A stretch of 64,000 bases of DNA from Mangrovicoccus sp. HB161399 (GTDB lineage: Bacteria > Pseudomonadota > Alphaproteobacteria > Rhodobacterales > Rhodobacteraceae). The notes under the pieces are model-generated. The model saw only the letters and a list, made by a program, of their open reading frames with translations. It was not told where the DNA came from and ran no database searches. The stretch spans positions 1-64,000 of the forward strand of contig NZ_JAATVU010000008.1 of the NCBI RefSeq assembly GCF_013184745.1. Reading direction: 5' to 3'. Each line of letters begins with the position of its first letter. Positions within the stretch are counted from its first letter, which is position 1. Both the position numbers and the translations under genes were made by a program. Positions 17,956 to 26,988 of this stretch are shown one piece after another.

Positions 17956-19674
17956 ATGAACTTGAGGAACACGACAGCCCTCGCGCTGGCCCTCGGCCTC
18001 ATGGGCTCGGGCGCCTTTGCCGACATGGACGCGGCCAAGGCCTTTCTCGACGCCGAGATCGGCGATCTCAGCACGCTGAGCCGCGCCGACCAGGAGGCCG
18101 AGATGCAGTGGTTCATCGACGCCGCCAAGCCCTTCGCGGGCATGGACATCAAGGTGGTCTCGGAAACCATCACCACGCATGAATACGAAAGCCAGGTGCT
18201 GGCCAAGGCCTTCAGCGAGATCACCGGCATCAACCTGACCCATGACCTGATCGGCGAAGGCGATGTCGTCGAGAAGCTGCAGACCCAGATGCAGTCGGGC
18301 GAGAACATCTACGACGCCTATATCAACGACTCCGACCTGATCGGCACCCACTGGCGCTACCAGCAGGCGCGCAACCTGACCGACTGGATGGCGAACGAGG
18401 GCGCGGACGTGACCTCGCCGACGCTGGACCTCGCGGATTTCATCGGCACCCAGTTCACCACCGCGCCGGACGGCAAGCTCTACCAGCTGCCCGACCAGCA
18501 ATTCGCGAACCTCTACTGGTTCCGGTACGACTGGTTCAACGACGAGAAGAACCAGGCCGATTTCAAGGAGAAATACGGCTATGACCTGGGTGTCCCGGTC
18601 AACTGGTCGGCCTACGAGGACATCGCCGAGTTCTTCACCGGCCGCGACATGTCCCACATGGGCGTGACCGACAAGGTCTACGGCAACATGGACTACGGCA
18701 AGAAGGACCCCTCGCTCGGCTGGCGCTACACCGATGCCTGGCTGTCGATGGCCGGCGTGGGCTCGAAGGGCGAGCCGAACGGCCTGCCGGTCGACGAATG
18801 GGGCATCCGGGTGAACGAGAACTCGCAGCCGGTGGGGTCCTGCGTCGCCCGCGGCGGCGCCACCAACGGCCCGGCCGCGGTCTATGCCGTGACCAAGGCG
18901 ATCGACTGGCTGGAGAACTACGCGCCGCCCGCCGCGATGGGCATGACCTTCTCCGAGGCCGGCCCGGTGCCCGCCCAGGGCAATGTCGCGCAGCAGATGT
19001 TCTGGTACACCGCCTTCACCGCGGATATGGTCGGCGACGGCGCCGAGGCGGTGCTGGACGATGACGGCACGCCGAAATGGCGGATGGCCCCCTCGCCGCA
19101 TGGCGCCTACTGGGAGGAAGGCACCAAGATCGGCTACCAGGACGTTGGCTCCTGGACGCTGATGAAGTCGACCCCCGAGGACCGCGCCAAGGCGGCCTGG
19201 CTCTATGCCCAGTTCGTCACCTCGAAGACGGTGGACGTGAAGAAATCCCATGTCGGGCTGACCTTCATCCGCGAATCCACCATCCAGGACGAGAGCTTCA
19301 CCGAGCGCGCGCCGAAGCTCGGCGGCCTCGTGGAGTTCTACCGCTCGCCCGCCCGCGTGGCCTGGTCGCCGACCGGCACGAACGTCCCGGACTACCCGAA
19401 GCTGGCACAGCTCTGGTGGCAGAACATCGGCGACGCGATGTCCGGCGCGAAGACCCCGCAGGAGGCGCTCGACGCGCTCTGCGAGGACCAGGAGAAGGTC
19501 ATGGAGCGGCTCGAAAGGGCAGGCATCCAGGGCGATATCGGGCCGAAGCTGAACGAGCCGCAGGATCCCGAGGTCTGGCTGGCAGAGGCCGGCTCGCCCA
19601 AGGCGAAGCTCGCCAGCGAGGACGAGGAACCCAAGACCATCGCCTATGACGACCTGATCAAGTCCTGGCAGTGA
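17956..19674 (+). CDS. glpV: glycerol ABC transporter substrate-binding protein GlpV
   Basis: A 572-residue periplasmic binding protein, longer than usual for sugar binders but the known size for GlpV. A signal peptide (LALALGLMGSGAFA) is cut before DMDAAKAF. ATG 17956 follows GGGAGGAAACTT. The mature protein has a family 1-type extracellular binding fold (LTHDLIGEGDVVEKLQTQM, YQDVGSWTLMKST). As last gene of the operon it lies 71 bp after glpU and is followed by a hairpin. It binds glycerol for GlpPQST. Confidence 0.92.
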   Translation: MNLRNTTALALALGLMGSGAFADMDAAKAFLDAEIGDLSTLSRADQEAEMQWFIDAAKPFAGMDIKVVSETITTHEYESQVLAKAFSEITGINLTHDLIGEGDVVEKLQTQMQSGENIYDAYINDSDLIGTHWRYQQARNLTDWMANEGADVTSPTLDLADFIGTQFTTAPDGKLYQLPDQQFANLYWFRYDWFNDEKNQADFKEKYGYDLGVPVNWSAYEDIAEFFTGRDMSHMGVTDKVYGNMDYGKKDPSLGWRYTDAWLSMAGVGSKGEPNGLPVDEWGIRVNENSQPVGSCVARGGATNGPAAVYAVTKAIDWLENYAPPAAMGMTFSEAGPVPAQGNVAQQMFWYTAFTADMVGDGAEAVLDDDGTPKWRMAPSPHGAYWEEGTKIGYQDVGSWTLMKSTPEDRAKAAWLYAQFVTSKTVDVKKSHVGLTFIRESTIQDESFTERAPKLGGLVEFYRSPARVAWSPTGTNVPDYPKLAQLWWQNIGDAMSGAKTPQEALDALCEDQEKVMERLERAGIQGDIGPKLNEPQDPEVWLAEAGSPKAKLASEDEEPKTIAYDDLIKSWQ

Positions 19675-19682
19675 CCGGGCCG

Positions 19683-19708
19683 GCCGGGGTCCCGTCGCGG
19701 GCCCCGGC
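19683..19708 (+). terminator. hairpin after the glycerol operon
   Basis: GCCGGGG(T)CCCG and CGGGCCCCGGC pair around a TCG loop with one bulged base, starting 9 bp after the glpV stop. No T-run follows, so this is a weak or Rho-assisted terminator. Confidence 0.45.
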
Positions 19709-19805
19709 ACCTCGCGGCCGGACGGGATGCGGAACGCTTTGCGGATGGCTTCCCGCTGGGGTAGGACTTGCGGACCGAAGCAGAGGCTGCAGGCCCCGGA
19801 CCCAG

Positions 19806-20828
19806 ATGAAACCCAAGGCAGTGACCCTGAAGGACGTCGCGGCAGCGGCGAACGTCTCGCGCGCGACCGCCGCGCGGGCGCTCAACGGCTACGGCTATGT
19901 CGGCGGCGATGCCGCGGAACGGGTGCGCACCGTGGCGCGCGAGCTGGGCTACCGCGGCAACCGCATCGCCCAGGCGCTGCGCCAAGGCGAGCTGCCGCTG
20001 ATCGGCTTCGTGCCGGGCGACATCCTGAACCCGTTCTTCTCGCAGATCGCCCATGATCTCGACATGGAGCTGCGCGGCAGCCGCCACAACCTGCTGATCG
20101 CCGCCAGCCAGGAAGACCCGGAGCAGGAGCGCCAGGTGATCGACAGCCTGCGCGCGCTGGCGCTTCGCGGGCTGATCATCGCCCCGGCCACGAGCGACCC
20201 GAACCCGCAGCTCGCGGCGATGCTGGAGGAAGGCTACCCGCTGGTGCTGATCGACCGGGTGCCCGAGGGGCTGGACTGCGACCAGATCACCGTCGACAAC
20301 CGCGAGGGCGCGCGCAACGCGGTGGACTACCTGATCCGCAGCGGGCACCGCCGCATCGCGCTGATCCATGACGGTTCGCGCATTGGCACGGCACGCGAGC
20401 GCCTGGCGGGCTACAGCGAGGCGCTGGAAAGCCGCGGAATCGCCGCCGACCCGGCGCTCATCGCCGAATCGCCCTCGACCGTGTCGCATGCGATCGATGC
20501 CACGATCCGCCTGTTCCACCGGCAGGACCCGCCGACCGCGCTGTTCACCGTCGACAGCCTGATGACCCAGGGCGCGATGCTGGCCTTCCGCTCGCTCGGC
20601 CTGTCCATGCCGCATGACGTGTCGCTGGTCGGCTTCGACGACTTCGACATGGCGACCTTCTCCGACCCACAGATTACCGTTGTTTCACAGCCGATTAAGA
20701 AGATCGGACCGCTCGCGGTCGAGATGATCATGGCACGGATCCAAGGCAGCCGGGCCCCCGCCCGCCACGTGCAGTTCCCCACCCAGCTGACCGTCCGGGG
20801 CTCGGTTTCGCGGCCCCGCTCCGCCTGA
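19806..20828 (+). CDS. LacI-family transcriptional regulator of the frl-like operon
   Basis: A 340-residue repressor starting at ATG 19806. The N-terminal helix-turn-helix VTLKDVAAAANVSRATAARALNGYGYVG is classical LacI, with the hinge helix RGNRIAQALRQGE. The sensor domain is periplasmic-binding-protein-like (GFVPGDILNPFFSQIAHDLD, LVGFDDFDMATFSDPQITVVSQP). It stands directly upstream of the operon starting at 21060, whose leader carries two TGAGA-type palindromes that are its likely operators. The inducer is probably the imported sugar-amine or its phosphate. Confidence 0.9.
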   Translation: MKPKAVTLKDVAAAANVSRATAARALNGYGYVGGDAAERVRTVARELGYRGNRIAQALRQGELPLIGFVPGDILNPFFSQIAHDLDMELRGSRHNLLIAASQEDPEQERQVIDSLRALALRGLIIAPATSDPNPQLAAMLEEGYPLVLIDRVPEGLDCDQITVDNREGARNAVDYLIRSGHRRIALIHDGSRIGTARERLAGYSEALESRGIAADPALIAESPSTVSHAIDATIRLFHRQDPPTALFTVDSLMTQGAMLAFRSLGLSMPHDVSLVGFDDFDMATFSDPQITVVSQPIKKIGPLAVEMIMARIQGSRAPARHVQFPTQLTVRGSVSRPRSA

Positions 20829-20837
20829 AATTTTTTT
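20796..20837 (+). terminator. putative intrinsic terminator overlapping the lacI 3' end
   Basis: CGGGGC (20796-20801) pairs with GCCCCG (20813-20818) inside the last codons, and seven T residues follow at 20831-20837. The 12-base gap between stem and T-run makes it imperfect. Confidence 0.35.
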
Positions 20838-20859
20838 CCCTCCGGGGATCGGAAAGTGC

Positions 20860-20910
20860 TTGCCAGACGGCACCTGCCTCGTCCTAGACTGCACATGAGA
20901 CCGATCTCAT
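20860..20910 (+). promoter_or_regulatory. promoter with LacI-type operator O1 of the frl-like operon
   Basis: TTGCCA (20860-20865) and TAGACT (20885-20890) form a promoter with a 19-bp spacer. ATGAGA-CCGA-TCTCAT (20895-20910) is a palindromic LacI-type operator lying over the expected transcription start. Confidence 0.6.
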
Positions 20911-20916
20911 CCCGCA

Positions 20917-20938
20917 GGCCGCCGGTGATCCGGCGGCC
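20917..20938 (+). other. leader hairpin between the two operators
   Basis: GGCCGCCGG (20917-20925) and CCGGCGGCC (20930-20938) form a perfect 9-bp stem with a TGAT loop in the untranslated leader. It has no T-run; it may space the operators or fold in the mRNA leader. Confidence 0.45.
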
Positions 20939-20954
20939 ATTTGACGGCCCCATA

Positions 20955-20968
20955 TGAGACCGGTCTCA
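20955..20968. promoter_or_regulatory. LacI-type operator O2 of the frl-like operon
   Basis: TGAGACCGGTCTCA is a perfect 14-bp palindrome sharing its arms with the site at 20895-20910; the two centres are 59 bp apart, suited to looping by a LacI tetramer or to cooperative binding. Confidence 0.65.
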
Positions 20969-21059
20969 CAAGATGGACCGACAGCGTTTGCGGCCGCCGC
21001 AGGTGCCCTCAGGGCGCGTGCCCGGACAGGCTGCGCGCAGAGAACGAGGACAAGTCCCG

Positions 21060-22088
21060 ATGCTGGACGACAACATGCTGAATTTCGACGGAGAGCGCTT
21101 CGTCCGGATCCAGGGCGGCGCGGTTGCGCTGGCCGAAACCGCCCGCCCGCTGATGCGCGGCTTTCTGGATGCCGGGGTGCAGCGCATCTTCTTCATGGGC
21201 ACCGGCGGCGTCCAGCTGCTGACCCTGCCCGCGATCGAATTCGCGCAGCGCCACACCACCTTCCCGGTCTCCGCCTGCTTCCCGGCCCAGGTCGTGATCG
21301 CTCCGCCCGCCGGGCTGGACGAGACCGCGCTGGCCATCCTGCCCTCGCTGTCGGGCACGACCAAGGAAAGCGTCGCGCTGCTCGAGTTCCTCAAGGCGCG
21401 CGGCGTGAAGACGCTCAGCCTGACCGGCCATGCCGACACGCCGCTGGGCCAGGACGCCGACCGGACCTTCACCAACTTCGCCGAAGACGACACTTCCTCG
21501 GAAAGCTTCTACCTGCAGACGCTGATCCTGATGCTGGCGCTGCTCGAGGAGACCGGACAGGGGCTGGGCTATGACGCGGTGACGGCCGAGCTGGCGCTGC
21601 TGCCGGAACTGCTGGTCTCCGCCAAGGCCGCCTTCGAGCCCGAGGCCGCGCGGCTGGCCGCCGAGATCAAGGACGAGGGCTACCACATCTTCACCGGCGC
21701 CGGCTCGGTCTGGCCCGAGGCGCACTACTACGGCATGTGCATCCTCGAGGAGATGCAGTGGATCCGCACCCGCCCCGTCCACGCGGCCGATTTCTTCCAC
21801 GGCACGCTGGAGCTGGTCGAGCCTGGGGTCAGCGTCTTCCTGTTCAAGGGCGAGGATGCCTACCGGCCGCTGGGCGACCGGGTCGAGGCCTTCGCGCGGC
21901 GCTACACCGACAAGTTGCGCATCCTCGACACCACCGACACCGCCCTGCCCGGCGTCTCGCCCGAGGTCCGCGCGATGATCTCGCCGGTCGTCCTGGCCAC
22001 GCTGCTCGAGCGGCTGAGCGCACATCTCGAAGTGCTGCGCGACCACCCTCTGACCACCCGCCGCTACTACAAGCGCGTCGAATACTGA
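21060..22088 (+). CDS. frlB: SIS-domain fructosamine-6-phosphate deglycase, FrlB-like
   Basis: A 342-residue double-SIS protein starting at ATG 21060. The first SIS domain contains FFMGTGGVQLLTLPAIEF and ILPSLSGTTKESVALLEFL. The C-terminal half carries FFHGTLELVEPGV and ends RRYYKRVEY, matching E. coli FrlB (FRHGPLEIVEPG, RRYYGGLVEY, from memory). His247 and Glu231 sit 16 residues apart, as do the catalytic pair reported for the related deglycase FraB. The family splits fructosamine 6-phosphates into glucose 6-phosphate and a free amine or amino acid. It is the first structural gene after the LacI operators. Confidence 0.8.
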   Translation: MLDDNMLNFDGERFVRIQGGAVALAETARPLMRGFLDAGVQRIFFMGTGGVQLLTLPAIEFAQRHTTFPVSACFPAQVVIAPPAGLDETALAILPSLSGTTKESVALLEFLKARGVKTLSLTGHADTPLGQDADRTFTNFAEDDTSSESFYLQTLILMLALLEETGQGLGYDAVTAELALLPELLVSAKAAFEPEAARLAAEIKDEGYHIFTGAGSVWPEAHYYGMCILEEMQWIRTRPVHAADFFHGTLELVEPGVSVFLFKGEDAYRPLGDRVEAFARRYTDKLRILDTTDTALPGVSPEVRAMISPVVLATLLERLSAHLEVLRDHPLTTRRYYKRVEY

Positions 22089-22126
22089 GAAAAACCGGAC
22101 GCGCCTTTCCCGACAGGAGAAGCAAG

Positions 22127-23431
22127 ATGACACGGAAGACGACGATCGCCGCCCTGCTTGCCGCAGGCACCGCCCTCGCCCCGGCCATGGTTCCGGCGCA
22201 AGCGGCCGACCCCGCGGCCGAGGTGGACTATTCGGGCACGCTGACCATCCTGACGAAGTTCGGGATGCAGCGGCTGCAGCCCTATTTCACCGATCTCGCG
22301 GCGCAGTACGAGGAGATGCATCCCGATGTCAGCATCGAGCTGATCCAGGAGGATGACGACAGCATCAAGGGCAAGACCAGCACGCTGGTGGCCTCGAACT
22401 CGATCCCCGACATCTTCTTCTCCTGGACCGGAACCTGGGGCGGCAATTTCGTGCGCGGCAACCGCGCTGCCGACCTGACCGCAGTGATCGGTCCGGATAC
22501 CGACTGGGGCAGGACCTTCGCCCCGGCCGCCGTGGACGCCTTCGTCTACAACGGCAGGAACTACGGCATCCCGCTCTATCTCGACGCGAAGTTCATGGGC
22601 TACTCCAAGCCGATCTTCGACGCGGCGGGCGTCGGGGTGCCTGCAACCTTCGGCGAACTCCTCTCCGCCTGCGACGCGATCAAGGCGGCGGGCTACCTGC
22701 CGGTCTCCTTCGGCAACAAGGAACCCTGGGCCGGGCTGCACTACCTGGGCCAGCTGCTGGCCTACAACGTGCCGCGCGACGTGCTGGAGGCCGATTTCGA
22801 CCCGGCCACCGCGACCTATGACGATCCCGGCTATGCCGCCGCCCTTGAGCAGTTCGCCGCCTTCGAGGACCGCTGCACCATAGGACCGGACGTCAACGGC
22901 GTCTCCTACCAGACCGCCATCCAGCAGCTCAGCGACGGCAAGTCGGCCATGTACTACCAGGAGATCATCGAGTTCGACAGCGCGGCCCGGCCCGATACGG
23001 CGCTGACCGCCGACCAGTTCGGCTTCTTCGCCCTGCCCGCCCCGGCAGATGCCGCAGGCGACCCGATGGCGCTGGAAGGCGCGCCGGAGGGCTACATGAT
23101 CTCCTCGGCCTCGGACAACATCCCGCTGGCGATCGACTTCATGAAATTCGCCACCTCGCCCGGGCATGCCCGCACCCTGTCGGCCCCGCCCTACGGCCAG
23201 CCGAGCGCGGTGGTCGGCGGCGGCGACCCGGAGACGATGAACCCCTCGGTCGTGGCAGGTCTCGACGACATCGCAGAGGCGTCCTACCTGGTGCCGTGGC
23301 TCGACACGGTGAACCATCCGCGGGTGGCCGCGGCCTGGCTCTCCGAATTCCAGGGCTTCGCCGGCGGCACGTCCTCGGCCGAGGACGTGATGGAGGCCGT
23401 GCGCAAGGCGGCCGCCTCGGTGGCGAACTGA
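22127..23431 (+). CDS. ABC transporter substrate-binding protein (family 1), frl-like operon
   Basis: A 434-residue periplasmic binding protein. ATG 22127 follows ACAGGAGAAGCA. A signal peptide (IAALLAAGTALAPAMVPAQA) is cut before ADPAAEVDY. The mature fold is UgpB/MalE-like: TILTKFGMQRLQPYFTDLAAQYEEMHPDV, NSIPDIFFSWTGTWGGNF and GAPEGYMISSASDNIPLAIDFMKF. Adjacent permeases and the ATPase at 28414 complete the importer. By context it binds a glycated amino acid or related sugar-amine. Confidence 0.88.
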   Translation: MTRKTTIAALLAAGTALAPAMVPAQAADPAAEVDYSGTLTILTKFGMQRLQPYFTDLAAQYEEMHPDVSIELIQEDDDSIKGKTSTLVASNSIPDIFFSWTGTWGGNFVRGNRAADLTAVIGPDTDWGRTFAPAAVDAFVYNGRNYGIPLYLDAKFMGYSKPIFDAAGVGVPATFGELLSACDAIKAAGYLPVSFGNKEPWAGLHYLGQLLAYNVPRDVLEADFDPATATYDDPGYAAALEQFAAFEDRCTIGPDVNGVSYQTAIQQLSDGKSAMYYQEIIEFDSAARPDTALTADQFGFFALPAPADAAGDPMALEGAPEGYMISSASDNIPLAIDFMKFATSPGHARTLSAPPYGQPSAVVGGGDPETMNPSVVAGLDDIAEASYLVPWLDTVNHPRVAAAWLSEFQGFAGGTSSAEDVMEAVRKAAASVAN

Positions 23432-23436
23432 TCGGC

Positions 23437-24393
23437 ATGGCCCGGAGCAGTTCCCTGCAATTCGACGGAGCCGCGCCCGCCGGCTCCGCCGTCCCTGAGC
23501 TCCGCCTGCCGCGGCTGGCGGAACAGCTTCTCTCGTGGCGGTGGGTCGCGCTGGCCGTCCTGATCGTCGGGTGGTTCGTCTATTATCCGATCATCGACAA
23601 TTTCCGCGTCAGCACGACCACGCAGGACATCTTCACCGGCGAGGTTCAGCATGTCGGGCTGGAGAACTACGCCCGCCTGGCCGGGGATCCGGTGGTGCTG
23701 ACCGCCCTGTTCAACAATCTCGCCTATGCGGTCCTGTCGATCGTCTTCCAGGTCTTCGGCGCCTTCGTGCTGGCCTCGATCATCGAGGACATCGCCTCGC
23801 ACCGGATGCGCAACCTGTGGCGGGCAATCTACTTCATCCCCTCGGCAATCTCGACCACGGTCACCGGCCTGCTGTTCTACTTCATCTACCAGCCGGACAT
23901 CGGCATCCTCGACGGGCTGCTCACCGCCGCGGGCCTCGGCGGCTGGTCGCGGGCCTGGCTGGGCGACCAGTCGACGGCTATCTACGCGGTCATCGCGATG
24001 AGCCAGTGGCAGGGCTTCGGCTATTCGACGCTGCTCTTCACCATCGCGATCCAGAAGATCCCGCGGGACCTCTACGATGCCGCGCGGATGGACGGCGCCG
24101 GACCGCTGCGCCAGCTCTGGTCGGTGACCCTGCCGATGACCCGCGAGATGACCGGGATGATGATCATCGTGACCATCACAGGCGCCTTCCAGGTCTTCAA
24201 CGAAGTCATGGTCATGACTTCGGGCGGGCCGAACAATTCCTCGCAGGTGCTAGGCACCTGGCTCTACCAGATGGGGTTCAGCCAGAACGAGATGGGCTAT
24301 GCCGCCGCCATCGGCTCGCTGATCTTCGCGGTCACCATGGCCTGCGGGCTCGCGCAGCTCTGGCACACCCGCCGAAGGAGGGTCGCCGCATGA
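23437..24393 (+). CDS. ABC transporter permease (MalF type), frl-like operon
   Basis: A 318-residue inner-membrane protein starting at ATG 23437, 5 bp after the binding-protein gene. A cytoplasmic N-terminus of about 30 residues precedes the first helix WVALAVLIVGWFVYYPII. The EAA loop reads LYDAARMDGAGPLRQLWSVTLPM. Its last codons overlap the second permease by ATGA. Confidence 0.9.
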   Translation: MARSSSLQFDGAAPAGSAVPELRLPRLAEQLLSWRWVALAVLIVGWFVYYPIIDNFRVSTTTQDIFTGEVQHVGLENYARLAGDPVVLTALFNNLAYAVLSIVFQVFGAFVLASIIEDIASHRMRNLWRAIYFIPSAISTTVTGLLFYFIYQPDIGILDGLLTAAGLGGWSRAWLGDQSTAIYAVIAMSQWQGFGYSTLLFTIAIQKIPRDLYDAARMDGAGPLRQLWSVTLPMTREMTGMMIIVTITGAFQVFNEVMVMTSGGPNNSSQVLGTWLYQMGFSQNEMGYAAAIGSLIFAVTMACGLAQLWHTRRRRVAA

Positions 24394-25265
24394 CCGCCAC
24401 TGCCGAACACGCGGCCGAGGACGGCATGGGCCCGGCCCCGCGCGCGCCCTGGGCGGTCATCGGCCGCGCGATGCTGCAGGCGCTGCTGGTCGCGATGGCC
24501 GTGCTGGTGCTCTATCCGCTGGCCTGGATGGCGCTCAACGGGTTCCGCAGCAACACCGAGATCTTCAACGATCCCTTCGCGCTGCCGCAGCACTGGTCCT
24601 TCGCCGCCTATGCCGCCGCCTGGCAGAACGGCGTCAGCCAGTTCGTCGCCTCCAGCCTGCTGGTGACCGGCGTGTCCATCGTGACCACGGTCTTCATCAG
24701 CGCCTGGGCGGCCTACGGGCTGACCCGCACCCGCATCCCCGGCCAGCCGCTCGTCACCGGCTTCATCCTCGGCGGCATGATGCTCAGCCCGACCGTGGCG
24801 CTGGTGCCCCTGGTGCGCATGATGCAGGATTTCGGCCTCTACAACACGCATTGGGCGCTGATCCTGCTCTACACCGCCTTCCGCGTGCCCTTCACCACCT
24901 TCCTGATCCGGGCCTACATGCTCGACCTGCCGCGCGACCTGGACGAGGCGGCGCGGATGGACGGCGCCAGCGAGGGCCAGATCTTCCGCCGGATCATCCT
25001 GCCGCTCTGCCGACCCATCCTGGTCTCCTGCGTGATCCTGCACATCCTCTTCGCCTGGAACGAATACCTCTTCGCCATGATCTTCACCAACTCGCCCTCG
25101 ACCCAGACCCTGCCGGTCGGGCTGACTTCGCTGATGTCCAAGCACGGCACCGATTTCGCCCAGGTCTTCGCCGCGATGACCATCTCGGCCCTGCCGATCG
25201 TCATCGTGTTCTTCCTGACCCAGCGCTACTTCGTCCGCGGCCTGACCGAGGGGATCGGCAAATGA
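24390..25265 (+). CDS. ABC transporter permease (MalG type), frl-like operon
   Basis: A 291-residue protein with first helix LLVAMAVLVLYPLAWMALNGF, EAA loop LDEAARMDGASEGQIFRRIILPL and C-terminus RYFVRGLTEGIGK typical of MalG-type partners. It is coupled to the upstream permease and to the frlC-like gene by ATGA overlaps at both ends. Confidence 0.9.
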   Translation: MTATAEHAAEDGMGPAPRAPWAVIGRAMLQALLVAMAVLVLYPLAWMALNGFRSNTEIFNDPFALPQHWSFAAYAAAWQNGVSQFVASSLLVTGVSIVTTVFISAWAAYGLTRTRIPGQPLVTGFILGGMMLSPTVALVPLVRMMQDFGLYNTHWALILLYTAFRVPFTTFLIRAYMLDLPRDLDEAARMDGASEGQIFRRIILPLCRPILVSCVILHILFAWNEYLFAMIFTNSPSTQTLPVGLTSLMSKHGTDFAQVFAAMTISALPIVIVFFLTQRYFVRGLTEGIGK

Positions 25266-26125
25266 CCCCGCACGGACAGTTCCGGCGGGACCCTCTGCTC
25301 GGGTCGAACTTCGCCTTCCAGCGCCTGCCCTTCGGCGAGTTCCTCGACTGCATGGCCCGCAGCGGCGTCGACCGGATCGAGCTCTGGGGGATCGCGCCCC
25401 ATCTCGGCATCGCCGGGCCCGGCCCGGCCCGGGTCCGCGCCATCGCCCGGGAGATGGCCGATGCCGGGGTCGCGCTGCACTGCCTGACGCCCGAACAGGT
25501 CGCCTATCCGGTCAACATCGCCCCGGGCGACGCCGGGCTGCGGGCGGCGAGCCTGGCGCATTTCATCAAGGCGGCCGGGATCGCCGCCGATCTCGGCGGG
25601 CGCTGCCTGTTCCTCACCTGCGGGCGCGGCCACGAAACCGCCCCGGCGCAAGAGGCCTGGGACCGCGCGGCCGAGGCGCTGTCGCGGATTGTCGCGCACG
25701 CGGCAAGCCTCGGGCTGCACTGCCTGCTGGAGCCGCTGCAGCGGCGCGAGAGCAACATCGTCAGAACCGCCGCCGAGCTGGATCGGATGATCGCCACGGT
25801 CGGCCATCCCGCGCTCGGCGCAGTGCTGGATGTCTGCGCCATGGCCGCGGCGGGCGACGACGTGGCCGCCTATGCCGACCGCTTCGGGCCGCGCCAGTCG
25901 CATGTCCACCTCGCCGACGGGACGCCGGCCAGGCACCTGGCCTGGGGCGACGGCAGCCTGCCGCTCGATGCCATTCCGGGCGGACTTGCCGCTGCCGGAT
26001 ACGGGGGCACCTTCGCCTTCGCACCCTTCGGCGACGGCAGCTACGCGCTCTACCCGGTCGCCGCGTGGGACCGCAACCGCGGGGGCCTCGCGCCCTGGCT
26101 CGGCGGGGAAAGGCACGCGGCATGA
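25262..26125 (+). CDS. frlC: sugar isomerase/epimerase, TIM barrel, FrlC-like
   Basis: A 287-residue AP-endonuclease-2-type TIM barrel. It aligns with E. coli FrlC from memory: FQRLPFGEFLDCMARSGVDRIELWG, LTPEQVAYPVNIAPGD, LLEPLQRRESNIVR. FrlC interconverts psicoselysine and fructoselysine. Metal-ligand candidates are present in LLEPL (Glu), VLDVC (Asp) and SHVHLADG (His). The fourth ligand, a Glu in the C-terminal strand of the family (VELV), is absent: the strand reads TFAFAPFG. It may have a different activity or metal site. It is coupled by ATGA overlaps to permease and kinase. Confidence 0.72.
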   Translation: MTPHGQFRRDPLLGSNFAFQRLPFGEFLDCMARSGVDRIELWGIAPHLGIAGPGPARVRAIAREMADAGVALHCLTPEQVAYPVNIAPGDAGLRAASLAHFIKAAGIAADLGGRCLFLTCGRGHETAPAQEAWDRAAEALSRIVAHAASLGLHCLLEPLQRRESNIVRTAAELDRMIATVGHPALGAVLDVCAMAAAGDDVAAYADRFGPRQSHVHLADGTPARHLAWGDGSLPLDAIPGGLAAAGYGGTFAFAPFGDGSYALYPVAAWDRNRGGLAPWLGGERHAA

Positions 26126-26988
26126 CGGACGGACGCAAGCCCCCCGCCCTGATCGCCGTCGGCGACAACTGCCTCGACGTCTACCTCTCCCACGGCAACA
26201 TGGCGGTCGGCGGCAATGCCCTGAACGTCGCCGTCCAGTGGCGCCGCGCCGGGCGCGAGGCCGCGTATTTCGGCCGCGTCGGAGCGGATGCCGAGGCCGG
26301 GATCATCGCCGATGCGCTGCGCCGTGCCGGGCTCGACCCGGAGGATCTGGAAACCGGCGCCGCCGCCACCGCGGTGACGCTGCTCCTGGAGACCGCGGGC
26401 GAGCGGGAATTCCTGCTCGAAGACCTCGGGGCCGGGCTGGACTATGTCCCCTGCGCGGCGCGGTTCGAGCAGCTGGCCGCGGCGGGCTGGGTGCATCTGG
26501 GCACCAATTCCGCGCCGGAACTGCTGGCGCGCCTGAAGGACCGGGGCATCCCGTTCAGCGTCGACCTCTCCACCCGGCATGGCGAGCACGACCTCGCGGG
26601 CGTGCCGCTGGCCGTCGCCTCCGGCCTCCGCGGCGCAACCGCGGCGGAGGACGAGATCGCGGCCCTGAGATCGAAGGGCGCGGAGCAGGTGCTGCTGACC
26701 TGCGGCGCGGACGGCGCCTGGCTGCATGACGGCAAGGCGCTCCACAGGGCGGCGGCGCGGCCGATCGCGCCGGTCGACACCTGCGGCGCCGGGGACAGCT
26801 TCGTCGCCGCCTTCCTCGCCGCCCGGCTCCTCGACGGCGAAGGTGCCGCCGCGGCGCTGGCCCGGGCCACCGAAGCCGCGGCGGCCACCTGCCTGCACCG
26901 CGGCGGCTTCCCGCAGCCGCTCTCGCCGATCCCGGACTGGCTCCTGCGGAAATATTCAAGCTACATCTCCATGGCGGACCGCGCATGA
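26122..26988 (+). CDS. frlD: PfkB-family sugar kinase, fructoselysine 6-kinase-like (FrlD)
   Basis: A 288-residue ribokinase-family protein. The N-terminus IAVGDNCLDVYLSHGNMAVGGNALNVAV matches FrlD (IGDNCVDIY...GGNAVNVAV, from memory) rather than generic PfkB members. The C-terminal anion hole DTCGAGDSFVAAFLA carries the catalytic Asp. It would phosphorylate the imported fructosamine at C6, giving the FrlB substrate. It overlaps both neighbours by ATGA. Confidence 0.8.
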   Translation: MTDGRKPPALIAVGDNCLDVYLSHGNMAVGGNALNVAVQWRRAGREAAYFGRVGADAEAGIIADALRRAGLDPEDLETGAAATAVTLLLETAGEREFLLEDLGAGLDYVPCAARFEQLAAAGWVHLGTNSAPELLARLKDRGIPFSVDLSTRHGEHDLAGVPLAVASGLRGATAAEDEIAALRSKGAEQVLLTCGADGAWLHDGKALHRAAARPIAPVDTCGAGDSFVAAFLAARLLDGEGAAAALARATEAAAATCLHRGGFPQPLSPIPDWLLRKYSSYISMADRA

